From assembly GCA_016617855.1 (NCBI GenBank), contig JAECUM010005030.1:1-64000 (forward strand): a DNA stretch of 64,000 bases, given 5' to 3'. Every line of letters begins with the position of its first letter. The first letter of the stretch is position 1. Below the pieces are notes generated by a model. That model was given only the letters and a program-made list of their open reading frames with translations. It had not been told where the DNA came from and searched no databases. This stretch comes from Megalonaias nervosa. Taxonomy: Eukaryota > Mollusca > Bivalvia > Unionida > Unionidae. The position numbers were made by a program, and so were the translations under genes. Positions 1 through 10,382 of this stretch are shown in pieces.

Positions 1-9
1 CGGACGGGG

Positions 10-260
10 GCCCCGAGTGGCCGAGTGGTCTAAAGCGCTCTCCGTTACGGATCACTGCCATCTCACCTCTCACTGCGTAGGTTCGAGTCTAGGATTCGGC
101 GAATGTGGATATGTGAGAAAGCTTGCCAGTAGCTTCTCGTGGGTCGGTGGTTCTTTCCGGGGATTTCCCGGTTTCTTCCTCCACCATTAATACTGGCCGC
201 CGTATATAGCCTATCGTGTGCTGAAAAATGGCGTTAAGCCCCACAACAACAACAACAACA
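10..260 (+). mobile_element. tRNA-derived SINE, family A, copy 1
   Basis: A tRNA-like head shows a Pol III A box around 17-36 and a B box at 80-90 (GGTTCGAGTCT). A body of about 150 bases follows, then an (ACA)n tail at 244-260. The same body recurs at 26608-26870 and 35949-36137, so it is a dispersed family and not a working tRNA gene. This copy keeps many CpG sites, unlike the other two. The left end lies too close to the window edge to check for a target-site duplication. Confidence 0.8.
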
Positions 261-657
261 TTATGCGGACCTAATTTGCTTTCAGAAACAGTGATTTTTT
301 TACTGATCTCATTTTGTCAAAATTGGCAATGATATTAAGTATCAACTTTACTGTGCAAACTTCAAGGCAACATAGGTTGTTTTTTTTTTTTTCTATGAAT
401 GGGCATTGCATTTTCAACCGTAATATGTCTTGTAAAAACAGCGATGTCACAATTAGGATATAGAGTACTCAAAATATCCCTAGTAATGAATTTTGTACAT
501 GTCATTCGTATACACAGGAGTATCATTCATACACATTATGTTAACGGAAGTTAAAATATAGTTGCTACAGGTATTTCAAAAGCAAACTATATTATTATGT
601 TCTGTAGGGAGATTGCCGTTTTTGAGCCTTCCTGTGTACATATTGTTGTTTGTCACA

Positions 658-663
658 AATAAA
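658..663 (+). promoter_or_regulatory. Candidate polyadenylation signal
   Basis: AATAAA is followed by a GT/T-rich stretch, the usual arrangement of an animal 3' end. No convincing coding exon lies upstream in the window, so this may be a chance match or the end of a gene that begins before base 1. Confidence 0.25.
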
Positions 664-704
664 GTGTTTAATCTTTATAGTGTATTTATTTCTGCAATAC
701 ATGG

Positions 705-846
705 ACGGAGTAGGACAACGTGCTTCATGTCTTCGGCATGACGCCCCAGTGCTAGACATCAGTATAAACTACCACCCTGCAGACATTGCAGCGAAATGAC
801 TGAAGAATTTTTAAAGCTACGTTAAAAATCCAAATCACACACACAT
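705..846 (+). mobile_element. SINE family B, 3' fragment
   Basis: This matches the 3' half of the family seen complete at 40553-40872 and 61622-61970: the 'gatgccccagtgctagacat' block, the terminal 'aaaaatccaaatcacaca' and a short CA tail. The tRNA-like head is missing. Confidence 0.75.
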
Positions 847-859
847 GGACGGAGTTCAG

Positions 860-2640
860 CTTTTGAAAGAGATTAGCAATTCTTATTTGTTGTGTGCTTT
901 CCACACTTTGGGCTCGAGATTAACACCAAATGATAAATAACCTTCACCGAAACAGGGTTACAGTGACCTATTTTCATCGGTGATATCAAGTTCAATTATG
1001 CAAGCAGTTTTCTCAATATCACAAATGAATAACGTTTTTACAATACACGTCAAGGGACATAAGGGTGAATTTAGTCTTGTTCGAAATGATGAAGAATGGC
1101 GTCCACTGCAAAAATTAAACTAATGAAACAAACAAAACAAGCAAACCGTGGAATGTGAATGTGATAAGACTTTGGACATATTAACCTGTTGCATGTTCTT
1201 ATCCATGCACCTCAAACATGTCACATTAAACGGCATAGTCATTTACTACTGTTTTCTTGTTGCAAGGAAGGAACATTCTGAGAAGAAGACGGACCTAGAT
1301 TATTTAACAGATGTAGAGACACCATTTTGAAACTAGGGCTTAGTTAATACAAACTGATAATAAGCATCTGATGGACTGCGTCAGACTGGATATTAAGACC
1401 GTACGAAGTGTTATTTTAAGCCGAGCTGTACATGCTTTAATTTCTTAGAGTCTGTTTCACCGTAAACTTCGAAGTGTGCTCTCGAAAGTTGTACTGCTAT
1501 TACCTACACCTCCCTGAATAAGCAGTACCACTAACCCATATTCTCTTAAAAATGGCGACACTCTGCTACGGTGATAGAACTGGTAGCATTACGTCTAGTC
1601 CTTGAAATAACGATCTTGTAGTTTTAGCACATAGAAAGATTGTCGGTTTTACTTAAGATATTGCACGCGAGCACGTCCCCAAAAAGAACATTATGAACTG
1701 TTTCTCTGGGGATTTTGTTTCCCCGCACGTGACGCCATTTTGAAACTTACAACGGTACAATAATAATATATACATAAGTCAATACGGTAAAGCCAATCAA
1801 TCTTGGACCATAGAGAATTAAATGCTTTGAACGAGTTCGGATATTTATATTCACATTTGAATCCAGGCCTAGAGATATTAAAACTAATAATTGAGCTTTC
1901 ACTCTGTGCCAATCAAAAAACGACGTTACAAAATTGTAGTCGTTTTTGATTGGCTGACTCAGATTCCAAGGCTCAGACTCGAGCTCAGAAGTTAGATATG
2001 ATTTACAGGCCATATTATTCGTAATGGTGAATATCATTTATAGCCAATTTCATATGCATGTCCAAATCTGTAACGTAAGGAACTCGTTCGATATGGCAAT
2101 GAATACTCTCCAGCCTGACAAACTCGACCTATCTGTACACCTCATGAAACTCGAGCTTTCGAAACAAACCACTAGTGCAGTTTTATGTATATCCACACAT
2201 AGTTGGATGAATATTCAAACACTCAATAAACATTGTTAAATTGCATCTTTTGAAGGCGCTTAACCTTTGGTTGTATTAGAACCATCATCGTCATTATAAT
2301 ACTTTTATCATTTTTGTTAGTGTATTGCCTTCTGTTATCTTGGATGGACAAATATTTATAATTAAGTTCTTTCCCCGGCTGATAGCGACGCTCTCAGTCA
2401 CGTAATGGGTACCTGCATCCTCAGCAAACGAGATGACTTCTCCACACGTCGCCGAATTTCTTGCTGAGAAAGTTTCGTTTCTTGTTCTAAGGAGTCAATA
2501 TCCATATAAATGCACACATCACCCACCCTCCCCCCAAAAAACTCCTCAGGTCCGACGATAGTTGGAAAGAATATGCACGATAAACGTACGTATTTTATAA
2601 AAGAATTCGGAGAGAGGACAAGATGTAATTTATTTCGAGA
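860..2640. other. No recognisable gene
   Basis: Only short reading frames without family resemblance, splice context or codon signal. No repeat boundary is visible. Confidence 0.5.
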
Positions 2641-2645
2641 TGAAA

Positions 2646-2815
2646 ATTTATAGCTTCGTTGGTAGAGCATCCGATCCTTAATCCAAGGGTCGCGGGTTCG
2701 ATACCAGTCCAGGCCAGCTCTGCTGCTTCTGTGTGTCGTTGGGAACGACATTTAGCTCTCATTTCCTCTGCATGATATAACCAATAATGTGTTAAATGTA
2801 CAGTTAAAACAACCC
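2646..2815 (+). mobile_element. tRNA-Lys-like SINE, family C
   Basis: The first 70 bases resemble a lysine tRNA with a CTT anticodon region. The A-box-like TTGGTAGAGCAT and the B box GGTTCGATACC are present. The acceptor stem does not pair and a non-tRNA body follows, so this is a SINE. Part of the body recurs in reverse orientation at 36283-36350. Confidence 0.65.
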
Positions 2816-2829
2816 TACCCACAAAAATT

Positions 2830-3838
2830 GCACATTTCTATACAGTTGGTACTTATTTGTGAAATTTGTTATATTGGGTCTCCAAACATCCGTATTTAAA
2901 ACATGGAGGCAATCGAAAACGCAGGTAACTTTATTAGGCAGAAATATCGACATACATCAGAAGTCATGAGACAGACACATAAGTGCAAAATCATACACAT
3001 ATGTACGAATGCATATATGAACTTCCGTGGCGTTGTAGATGAAAGTAACTGAGTTGAGCAATGTACTGAGAGTCCCGTGGGCTGACAGAGAAATGTTGCT
3101 CACATATCCCAGTGTTGCACGCTGGTTTTCCGCATTTTTTGTCCAATGTACCCCCGAAATCTTGACCGTGCGACCCCCAGATGCTCTTTTTCATGATTAA
3201 AAAAATCGAATAATACGCATACAACTTTTCCTTAGTGGATGTCCATCCTTACCACTGTTGGCGCTAGCAGTTGCCAAATTCGCATGATGTGATAAAACTG
3301 TAAGATGGGAATAAATATTGTTTTACAACAATGCATCTGGAAATAAAAACGTTCAAGGTCAGCCGATTTTTAATGTAAAGTGACGGCCGTTAGTCTAACG
3401 TGGCTTCGCTTTTGAAGTCCCCCATACAAGCTGGAAGATTTATTTAAGACAAAAAAGACTAAGTTTATGCAAATACAAAATTTGTTATTCAATAAATTAT
3501 TTATCATTAGTATATAATTAAGGACACCTTAGAATCTGTTTCTAAGTTTTACCGCCAAATTACGAGTGGCTCCCGGAGTAACCCTATTTGCACAACGATC
3601 TGTCCAGTCGTCTACTAACTCTTTTGCTTGCCGAGTTTGAAGTTATAATTCGGATCTAAATTGTAATCACACCCTCTATCTTAATTCCGATTGGATGTCG
3701 CTGTGAACTGATTCAATCAAACTGTCTGTCCACGTAGGGACGGATGAGAACATGCCCCGTTCACATTGCGGGCTTCCTTTCATGTCTGAACAACTACTTA
3801 ACACTACGGTGTAAATATTACAAGCCTTTGTCTAGCTG
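2830..3838. other. No recognisable gene
   Basis: Unique-looking sequence. The frame at 2991-3224 on the minus strand is short and unsupported. Confidence 0.5.
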
Positions 3839-3846
3839 ACCCGAAC

Positions 3847-6688
3847 CATAGTTGTTCAAAATTATTTTTAACGTTTTTTATTTTTTCCTAAAAACTCGTT
3901 TTTTTCGTTTTTTTTTTTTTTTTTTTTTCGGAACGTTTTTTTACGTTTTTTATTTTCTCCAAAAAACTTCTTTTTTTAATTCATTTATTGATTTATTTAT
4001 ACTAATTTGACCAAATCCTGTCCTGAATTTTTTTATTTTCTCACGCTTGATAATGTTGCTGCTCGTTCAGTCGCTAATTCTTGAAAGAAAATCAAAATTT
4101 TGCATTTTCCCACGGTCGGTCGGTCGGTCGGTCCATCGAAAATGTTGCTCGTCGCAAGTTATGCAAGTTATAGCGGTGTCAGTGTCGCAACTCGCAAGTG
4201 TCCCTTTGAAGTTTGGCAACAAATATCATTATACTGGCGCAGATTATGCATAGCAGTAACGTGAACTCGTAGTAGAGGGATGGCCAACTTCAGCGCCAAG
4301 TTTGAAGCGCAAACTATGTTTGCCGCAGTCCCAAGTGACGGCGGGGGTAATCTGCGCGGGGGTAAAAAAACGACCACATGCGGTGACAGTCTATCGCAGT
4401 AATGTCCAACCAGTAATTTACCGTCTGTTTATAGGCCTAGTTGCCTACGGAAACATCTTTTGTAAACTTTTCGGTCAATATTCCGCATAATAATCGTAGT
4501 GTTTCTTGGAAAATCGATTTTCCTGCTGCGACAGCTCTGGCTGTAGGCCGAGCTGCCTGGGCTACATAACGATACTGGCTCGTGCTGAAACCTCACATAC
4601 ACAACTAGCGGGCAAGTAGCGATTAAGATTGTCTATAGTAAATTACGAATTTAAAATAAATATTTCTTGTGTATAGCCGTTAAAATGCCGAAAGAAAAAA
4701 GTGAAGAATGGAAACATGTTTTAGTACTAGGTGAAAAAGATAACGTCACTTTGAGCAAAGTTAGTTGCATTTACTGTAATAAAGAATTTCACGGTGGTGT
4801 TGTGCGTATAAGAGGTCACCTACTTGGAGATCCAAAGTTTGGCATCAGCAAATGTTCAAAAGTTCCATGTCAAGTGCAGCAGGCCTTACAGAAGCAGCAG
4901 TCAGTGAGACTAGAAGCGGAAGCGAAAAAACGAAAACTCGACGCACTGGATAAAGCCACAAAATCCGCTAGTAGTGAGGCAAGTGAGAAGCAGATGTCGT
5001 TACCCTCTATGTTCGCGAGTGCAACAAAAAAGGATGCAGACAAAGCTGTCGCTCGTTTGTTTTATGCCAGCGGCATTCCTTTCGCTATTGCCGACAGTAC
5101 TTATTTTAAGGATGCAATAACTGCCGTGGCAAAATGTGGTCCTCACTATAAAGCACCAAACAGAATAAAAATTTCAACTGAAATGCTAACTGGGGAAGTA
5201 CATCAAGTGGAACAATTTATGGCCTCATTTAAGGAAGAAGCCGTCAAGCACGGAGTTACGCTTATGTCTGATGGTTGGACAAATGTGAAGAACAAGCCCA
5301 TTGTTAACTTTCTTGCAGCTACTGGTGACGGCTGTATTTTTCTCAATGCTTTGGATACTTCCGGTGAAATCAAACACGGATCGTTTATTGCTGGCGAGAT
5401 ATCAAAGTGCATTGAATCGTATGGCATGGAAAGTGTTGTACAAGTTATTATGGACAGTGCATCAAATTGTGTTGCAGCTCGTAAGATGTTACAGCAGCAA
5501 TATCCTAATATTGTTTTCTCGCTATGCACGACTCACTGTCTGGATCTTTTACTTGAAGACATAGGGAAGCTGCCATGTATAGATAGTGTAATTACTGATT
5601 CTAAAGATATTGTCAAATTCATCACGACTCACCAGTATTCCAAGCATGTTTTCGCAGTCATTCTGAGCTAGAGCTTCTAAAGCCCTGCGAAACAAGATTT
5701 GCTACTCACTTTATTATGCTGCAACGTTTGAGTACAGTTAAGGATGCTCTGCAGGAAACTGTGATAAGTCGTGAGTACAAAAAGTGGCTAAATGATGCAG
5801 TTTATAAAAAGAAAGGCGAGGCAGTCACAAGCACGATTTTGAATGGAACGTTTTGGAGCTCGGTGGAAACAGTAACTAAAGTATGTGAGCCGATTGTTGA
5901 GCTACTGCGACTGGCTGACGGAAAAATACCTTGTACAGGAAAAGTATATTGGAAAATGTTCCAAATCGATCAGTCTGTGGAAGCTGCTGATTTACCACCA
6001 GCACGAAAAAAACAAATTCGCCTGTTCGTTATGGGCAGATGGAAAATGTTACATACAGATCTACACGCAGCCGGCTTTGTGCTCGATCCCGAGTATTCTC
6101 ATTTTTCCCAACATCAAAACGAAGAAGTCATCGCAGACTTTCACGCGATGATAGAAAGAATATACCGTGACGACATTCAGTCGCAGGTGAAAGCCGTGCA
6201 ACAGCACGCCGTGTATCGTGCAGGACAAGGATTATTTGCTCGACCGATGGCGGTTGCAGCTGCTAAAGAAATGCCAGCATACAGGTGGTGGATGTCATTT
6301 GGAGCTCACGTTCCGGAGCTGCAACAAGTTGCGGTTAGGGTCTTAGCACAGGTGACGTCCGCCTCCGCCTGCGAGAGAAACTGGTCAACATTTGAGTTTA
6401 TTCATACGAAAAAGCGAAACCGTATGCAGTGCAAGAGAGTGCGAGATGTAGTGTTTGTGCATGCAAATCTTCGCCTAAAGGCAAAGATGGACAATATCAA
6501 TTATATGGAGGAAACCATAGAGTGGTCAGATCAGTCAGATGGTGATAACGACGTTGAGTGAAATTGATTTTTGTGTTGCATAAAAAGTACTTGAACGTTT
6601 TTTTTTTTTTCGTTTTTTATTTTTTGAGGGCAAAACGCGTTTTTTTTTTACGTTTTTTATTTTAATTTTAACGTTTTTAACATCTATG
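3847..6688 (+). mobile_element. hAT transposon, nearly complete, with target-site duplication
   Basis: The element is bounded by an 8-bp duplication, ACCCGAAC at 3839-3846 and ACCCAAAC at 6689-6696. They differ by one CpG-to-CpA change. The outer 15 bases of each end are inverted copies (CATAG.TGTT.AAAA, 13 of 15 matching). Both subterminal regions hold the motif ACGTTTTTTATTTT several times, but in the same orientation at each end. Length is 2842 bp and it encodes one hAT transposase with a single frame break. An 8-bp duplication and short inverted ends are diagnostic of hAT elements. Confidence 0.93.
4685..6561 (+). pseudogene. hAT transposase with BED zinc finger, one frameshift
   Basis: The protein would cut and rejoin the element's ends. 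I start it at the ATG at 4685. The N terminus is a BED-type zinc finger (Cys28, Cys31, His45, Cys57). A DUF659-like catalytic core follows, with Asp196 in SDGWTN, Asp257 in DSASN, and a C-x2-H motif near residues 281-284. A second frame from about 5650 continues the same protein and ends at 6561. It carries the hAT dimerisation region with the catalytic glutamate in ASACERNW. The frames part near 5648-5655 at a T run, consistent with loss of one base or a sequencing error there. Everything else looks intact, about 625 residues, so the copy is young. It is CpG-normal like its surroundings. Confidence 0.9.
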
Positions 6689-6696
6689 ACCCAAAC

Positions 6697-7386
6697 TATA
6701 GCCTGGCTGGCCGTCACGGTAACATTGCATAAGGGATTAACACTAGCCTGCGGCAATCACTGTAATAATACCCTTGTTTATACACATCTTGATATCCGAC
6801 CTGAGCAAACGCGAAAGCGCGTTACCCACGAATTAGAAATTCCGTTCACTTTGTTAGAACTGTACAGTAGTCTGCATCCAGTATTGTAATGTATCGTACC
6901 GTTGCTTATTATAGACTATTTCCAAATTAGAACTGATGAAAGTTAAAAGTTATCCGTATAAAATATATTAATTGCTTGTTATTTTCATGTGACATCCATT
7001 GATTAAGTGTGATAATACAGTAATAATATCAAATGATTTTATGTTTCTATTTTTCATGCGTATCACTTGTTTACGTAGGGTCGACAGGTCGCCACAATGC
7101 CTTTGATAACATATTCGTATAAATGAGCATTATTTTGAATAACAATTGCACGTGCCTCGAGGCGCTCGTTGCGTAATGCTTCCTTGTTTCTATTTAGATA
7201 ATTATTCAGATTTCCGTAAAACAGTACAAAGCCTGATGACCTTTATTAGAGTGAGAAGCAATAATAGTACCTGATGAATACCGTGTTTTGATTCTGCTAA
7301 CTAAATTGCAAAAGTGCAGGGTTGTTTTAATTTAATTGGAAGAAATTGGGTGAGAAAAATAATCAATGTCGGTTTTTTTTATATTA
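6697..7386. other. No recognisable gene
   Basis: AT-rich sequence flanking the hAT insertion. No coding or repeat signal seen. Confidence 0.5.
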
Positions 7387-7494
7387 AGACACGGAAATCC
7401 CAGTCACGTGGTTATATTATTTTGCCTCCCCACGAGGCATAGCCTCGTGGGGGAATATAAATAATGTAAACCCTTGACTGAGATTTCCTTGTCT
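7387..7494. repeat. 108-bp fold-back palindrome
   Basis: Arms 7387-7438 and 7442-7494 are inverted copies with scattered mismatches, separated by only three bases. The central stem (CCCACGAGGC / GCCTCGTGGG) is perfect. RNA or single-stranded DNA from here would form one long hairpin. It could be a fold-back MITE or a hairpin RNA precursor. No clear target-site duplication. Confidence 0.8.
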
Positions 7495-8268
7495 CAATGT
7501 AATCCCCAACATAGATTATCTTAATCCCATTCACGAAGTATATTTGTGCAATCAGTTTAGATGTAGTTTAACCTAAGTTTATTTTTACGCTATGCACATT
7601 ATGGAATGTATATTATGGAGTCATAATCTCGATGATCAACAATGAGTGAGATCAAATATTTTCACTTCATGTAAGCAATCTGCACATCCCCCCCCCAAGA
7701 CTGATAACTGTCCGTGCTATGTGCATATACCGTATGAGCATGCCGAAGCAACACGTGAACATACTCCACATGTTTCTCTGCCCACCACATCACTTCGGTT
7801 GAGAATTTTGTACACAGACGATGATTTTCAGTAGCCTTTTCAAACCAACAGTATTAAAATATTTTACTACTGTTTTGGTTACATGGCATTTTGCTAGTCC
7901 TCAAATCAATGATCCTTGGAATTTCGAAAATGTTAGGGGATTATTTGCCTAGATTGTAAAATTAGAGTGGTAATATTTACATAATTGATGTAAAGTAATA
8001 AGAAAAAAAGAGTTCAGCCGCCCCACCAACATCCGTCTTAATAAATTATTCCAATTTATAGCAGATGAGACCAGTATAATGGAAACACCCCCACCCCATT
8101 TTTATCCTCGATACTGGTGAAGTTAATTTATTGATAGGAAAATTGAGGGGGAGGTGGTGGTTAAAGTTTGTGCTCATTATTATATCATTCTCTCTGGCTG
8201 AATTCTATCGCTGACAATATCTTCAATTACTGGACGTTGATGCTGGCTCTTCGTGTTTTACACTTTGG

Positions 8269-8312
8269 CATACATACATACATACATACATACATACATA
8301 CATACATACATA
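8269..8312. repeat. (CATA)n microsatellite
   Basis: About 11 tetranucleotide units without interruption. Confidence 0.95.
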
Positions 8313-9190
8313 GGACATCATTACAAACAAATATCTTTAAGTGATTAGGTAAATTCCTAATGTTTGAAGGAAGTAAACGAAGCATTAGCATGCAAGAAAA
8401 AATTTTGATTGGTTCGAAATGAACCTTTAGTAGAAAATTCTGATTGGTTCAAATTCAGAATTAAAAATCTCGAATATTATATTACTCCGATTATTGTTTT
8501 TGTTGTTTTTATTGTTTTTTTTCTTTTGCTTAAGTCCTTTTTTAAATAGAATAATAGTTGTACAGAGATTTGTGTTGTTGTCTTGATAGAATACCAGACC
8601 AGTCGAGAGACGATGAAATGTAGTGACGTTCGGAATTTATGACGCACCTGTCGCGTTAGTGTTTTGCCCATCTTAGGACGCCTTAGCAATAAACGTCTAC
8701 ATTTTGACGTTGTTGTTTTTTTTGGACGCTCGTCGTTAGCGCTAAGTTCCATGACGTTAAAGTATTTTATAGGATTCCAGATCTGAACGATCTGCAAGTT
8801 TCCAATTCAACAGAATCGTTTAAATAAGGTGCATATGACCCAACGTTTGACACTTTTGCATTCACAGTGAACTCCGTCAAACTTCCGCTTCAGTATCTCG
8901 TTTTCTCTATCCAAAGTAAAATCCTTTTCTATACATCTTTTAATGGTTAGTTTATGGAGAATGTAACATGGCATAGTTACTCGTTCAAGAAATTAAAATA
9001 TTAGAAATGCTTCTTTTTAAGATGCATTGAAAAGTAACCGAAACTAAAAAGTAAGAGAAAAATTTCTTCCACATCTCTGGAACTCTTTGCAGTACATACC
9101 GTTTCCTGTAGTTTTTCTCGGTACGTTTGTTTGTACTCCTCTGTTCTATATCGTTTTCATTTTACATCTTCATATCTTATTTTCATTTTA

Positions 9191-9191
9191 C

Positions 9192-9237
<46 letters not shown>
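9191..9237. repeat. (TATC)n microsatellite
   Basis: Pure tetranucleotide run. The reading frame across it is a by-product. Confidence 0.95.
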
Positions 9238-9354
9238 TTTTATTGAAAGTAGGGGAAGCAACCGTCCTTGGTGACTTTTGTTATAGGTGTGGATTCGCAA
9301 GTTCAAGCGGTTTCATTTACGCTTTGCCGTTTTGAACAAATGACAGGAAAAAAT

Positions 9355-9356
<2 letters not shown>

Positions 9357-9386
<30 letters not shown>
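9357..9386. repeat. (TTTA)n microsatellite
   Basis: Pure tetranucleotide run. Confidence 0.9.
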
Positions 9387-9923
9387 CATCTCAATTTAGC
9401 GCGCTTTCGCTCACTTTTGATTGCAGTCAATACACCTGTGTATACATTGAAATATTTGGTCGAACATAAACCAATGAGATTAAGATAAAGTCTTACAGTT
9501 AAACTAAATAAATCTTTGATAGATGTTGAAAAGTTATAAAAAAAAAAAATAATTCTTAATGGATAAAACTTTCGTTGTTTTCACGAAAAATTAACACAAG
9601 TCCAAAAATCGAATGCCACTACTACATAACATTTTTTTTGTTAAAACCTTGCATGCAGCTAAATAGTGGATGGGAAATAATAGTTATTAAAAGATTCGAA
9701 AGGGATCATATATAATATCAGCTTATGTTATAGTACAAATAAACTCATAGTTTTCAAGTCATCATCATTATCATCATCATCAAGCAGCTTTATTGCCATC
9801 ATCATCATATCTATAACTGGTCGTTTCTGACGCTTTTATTTCACTTCCTATGCCACATTAAAAATGTTAGCTTGCTATTTTTCAGTTTGAAAAATATGAG
9901 GGTGTGTGATTAACTAGTTGTTC

Positions 9924-9925
<2 letters not shown>

Positions 9926-9957
<32 letters not shown>
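9926..9957. repeat. (TTA)n microsatellite
   Basis: Pure trinucleotide run. A 16-bp perfect palindrome, TCACTATATATAGTGA, lies just downstream. Confidence 0.9.
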
Positions 9958-9958
<1 letters not shown>

Positions 9959-10056
9959 GAGATGTGATGATTTCACTATATATAGTGATTTTGCTCCACC
10001 ACTTTTTACTTTAATTTCAAAGCAGTTTAAAGAAAAGTTTAAAATTTGAATACCTC

Positions 10057-10314
10057 TTTTTACTTATGTACTTAAGCGCTGGATTCTTTATATTAGTTTT
10101 GTGTGATATGATAAACAAACTGTGCCACTGTACATCAATTTAAGTCAAAAAGCGACAAAATCTTACCTATTTTACCTTATCCTTTACATTTTTACTTATG
10201 TACTTAAGCGCTGGATTCTTTATATTAGTTTTGTGTGATATGATAAACAAACTGTGCCACTGTACATCAATTTAAGTCAAAAAGCGACAAAATCTTACCT
10301 ATTTTACCTTATCC
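10057..10314. repeat. Tandem duplication, period 132
   Basis: Two copies of about 126 bases, starting near 10057 and 10189, appear identical by eye. Such identity in otherwise unique non-coding DNA implies a very recent duplication or an assembly artefact. Confidence 0.9.
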
Positions 10315-10343
10315 CAAAAGCGAATATCACACATCTCCTTTTT

Positions 10344-10348
<5 letters not shown>

Positions 10349-10380
<32 letters not shown>
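10349..10380. repeat. (GA)n microsatellite
   Basis: Sixteen GA units. Confidence 0.95.

Positions 10381-10382
<2 letters not shown>

Noticed and set aside
10..95. tRNA gene at the left edge
   Set aside because: A and B boxes are present, but the acceptor stem does not close and the same head recurs with a SINE body elsewhere.
2646..2715. tRNA-Lys gene
   Set aside because: The acceptor stem is not paired and a SINE-like body, repeated at 36283-36350, follows.
8477..8797. 106-codon minus-strand frame
   Set aside because: It is Lys/Thr-rich because of T-rich DNA at its end. No domain, splice signal or homologous feature recognised.
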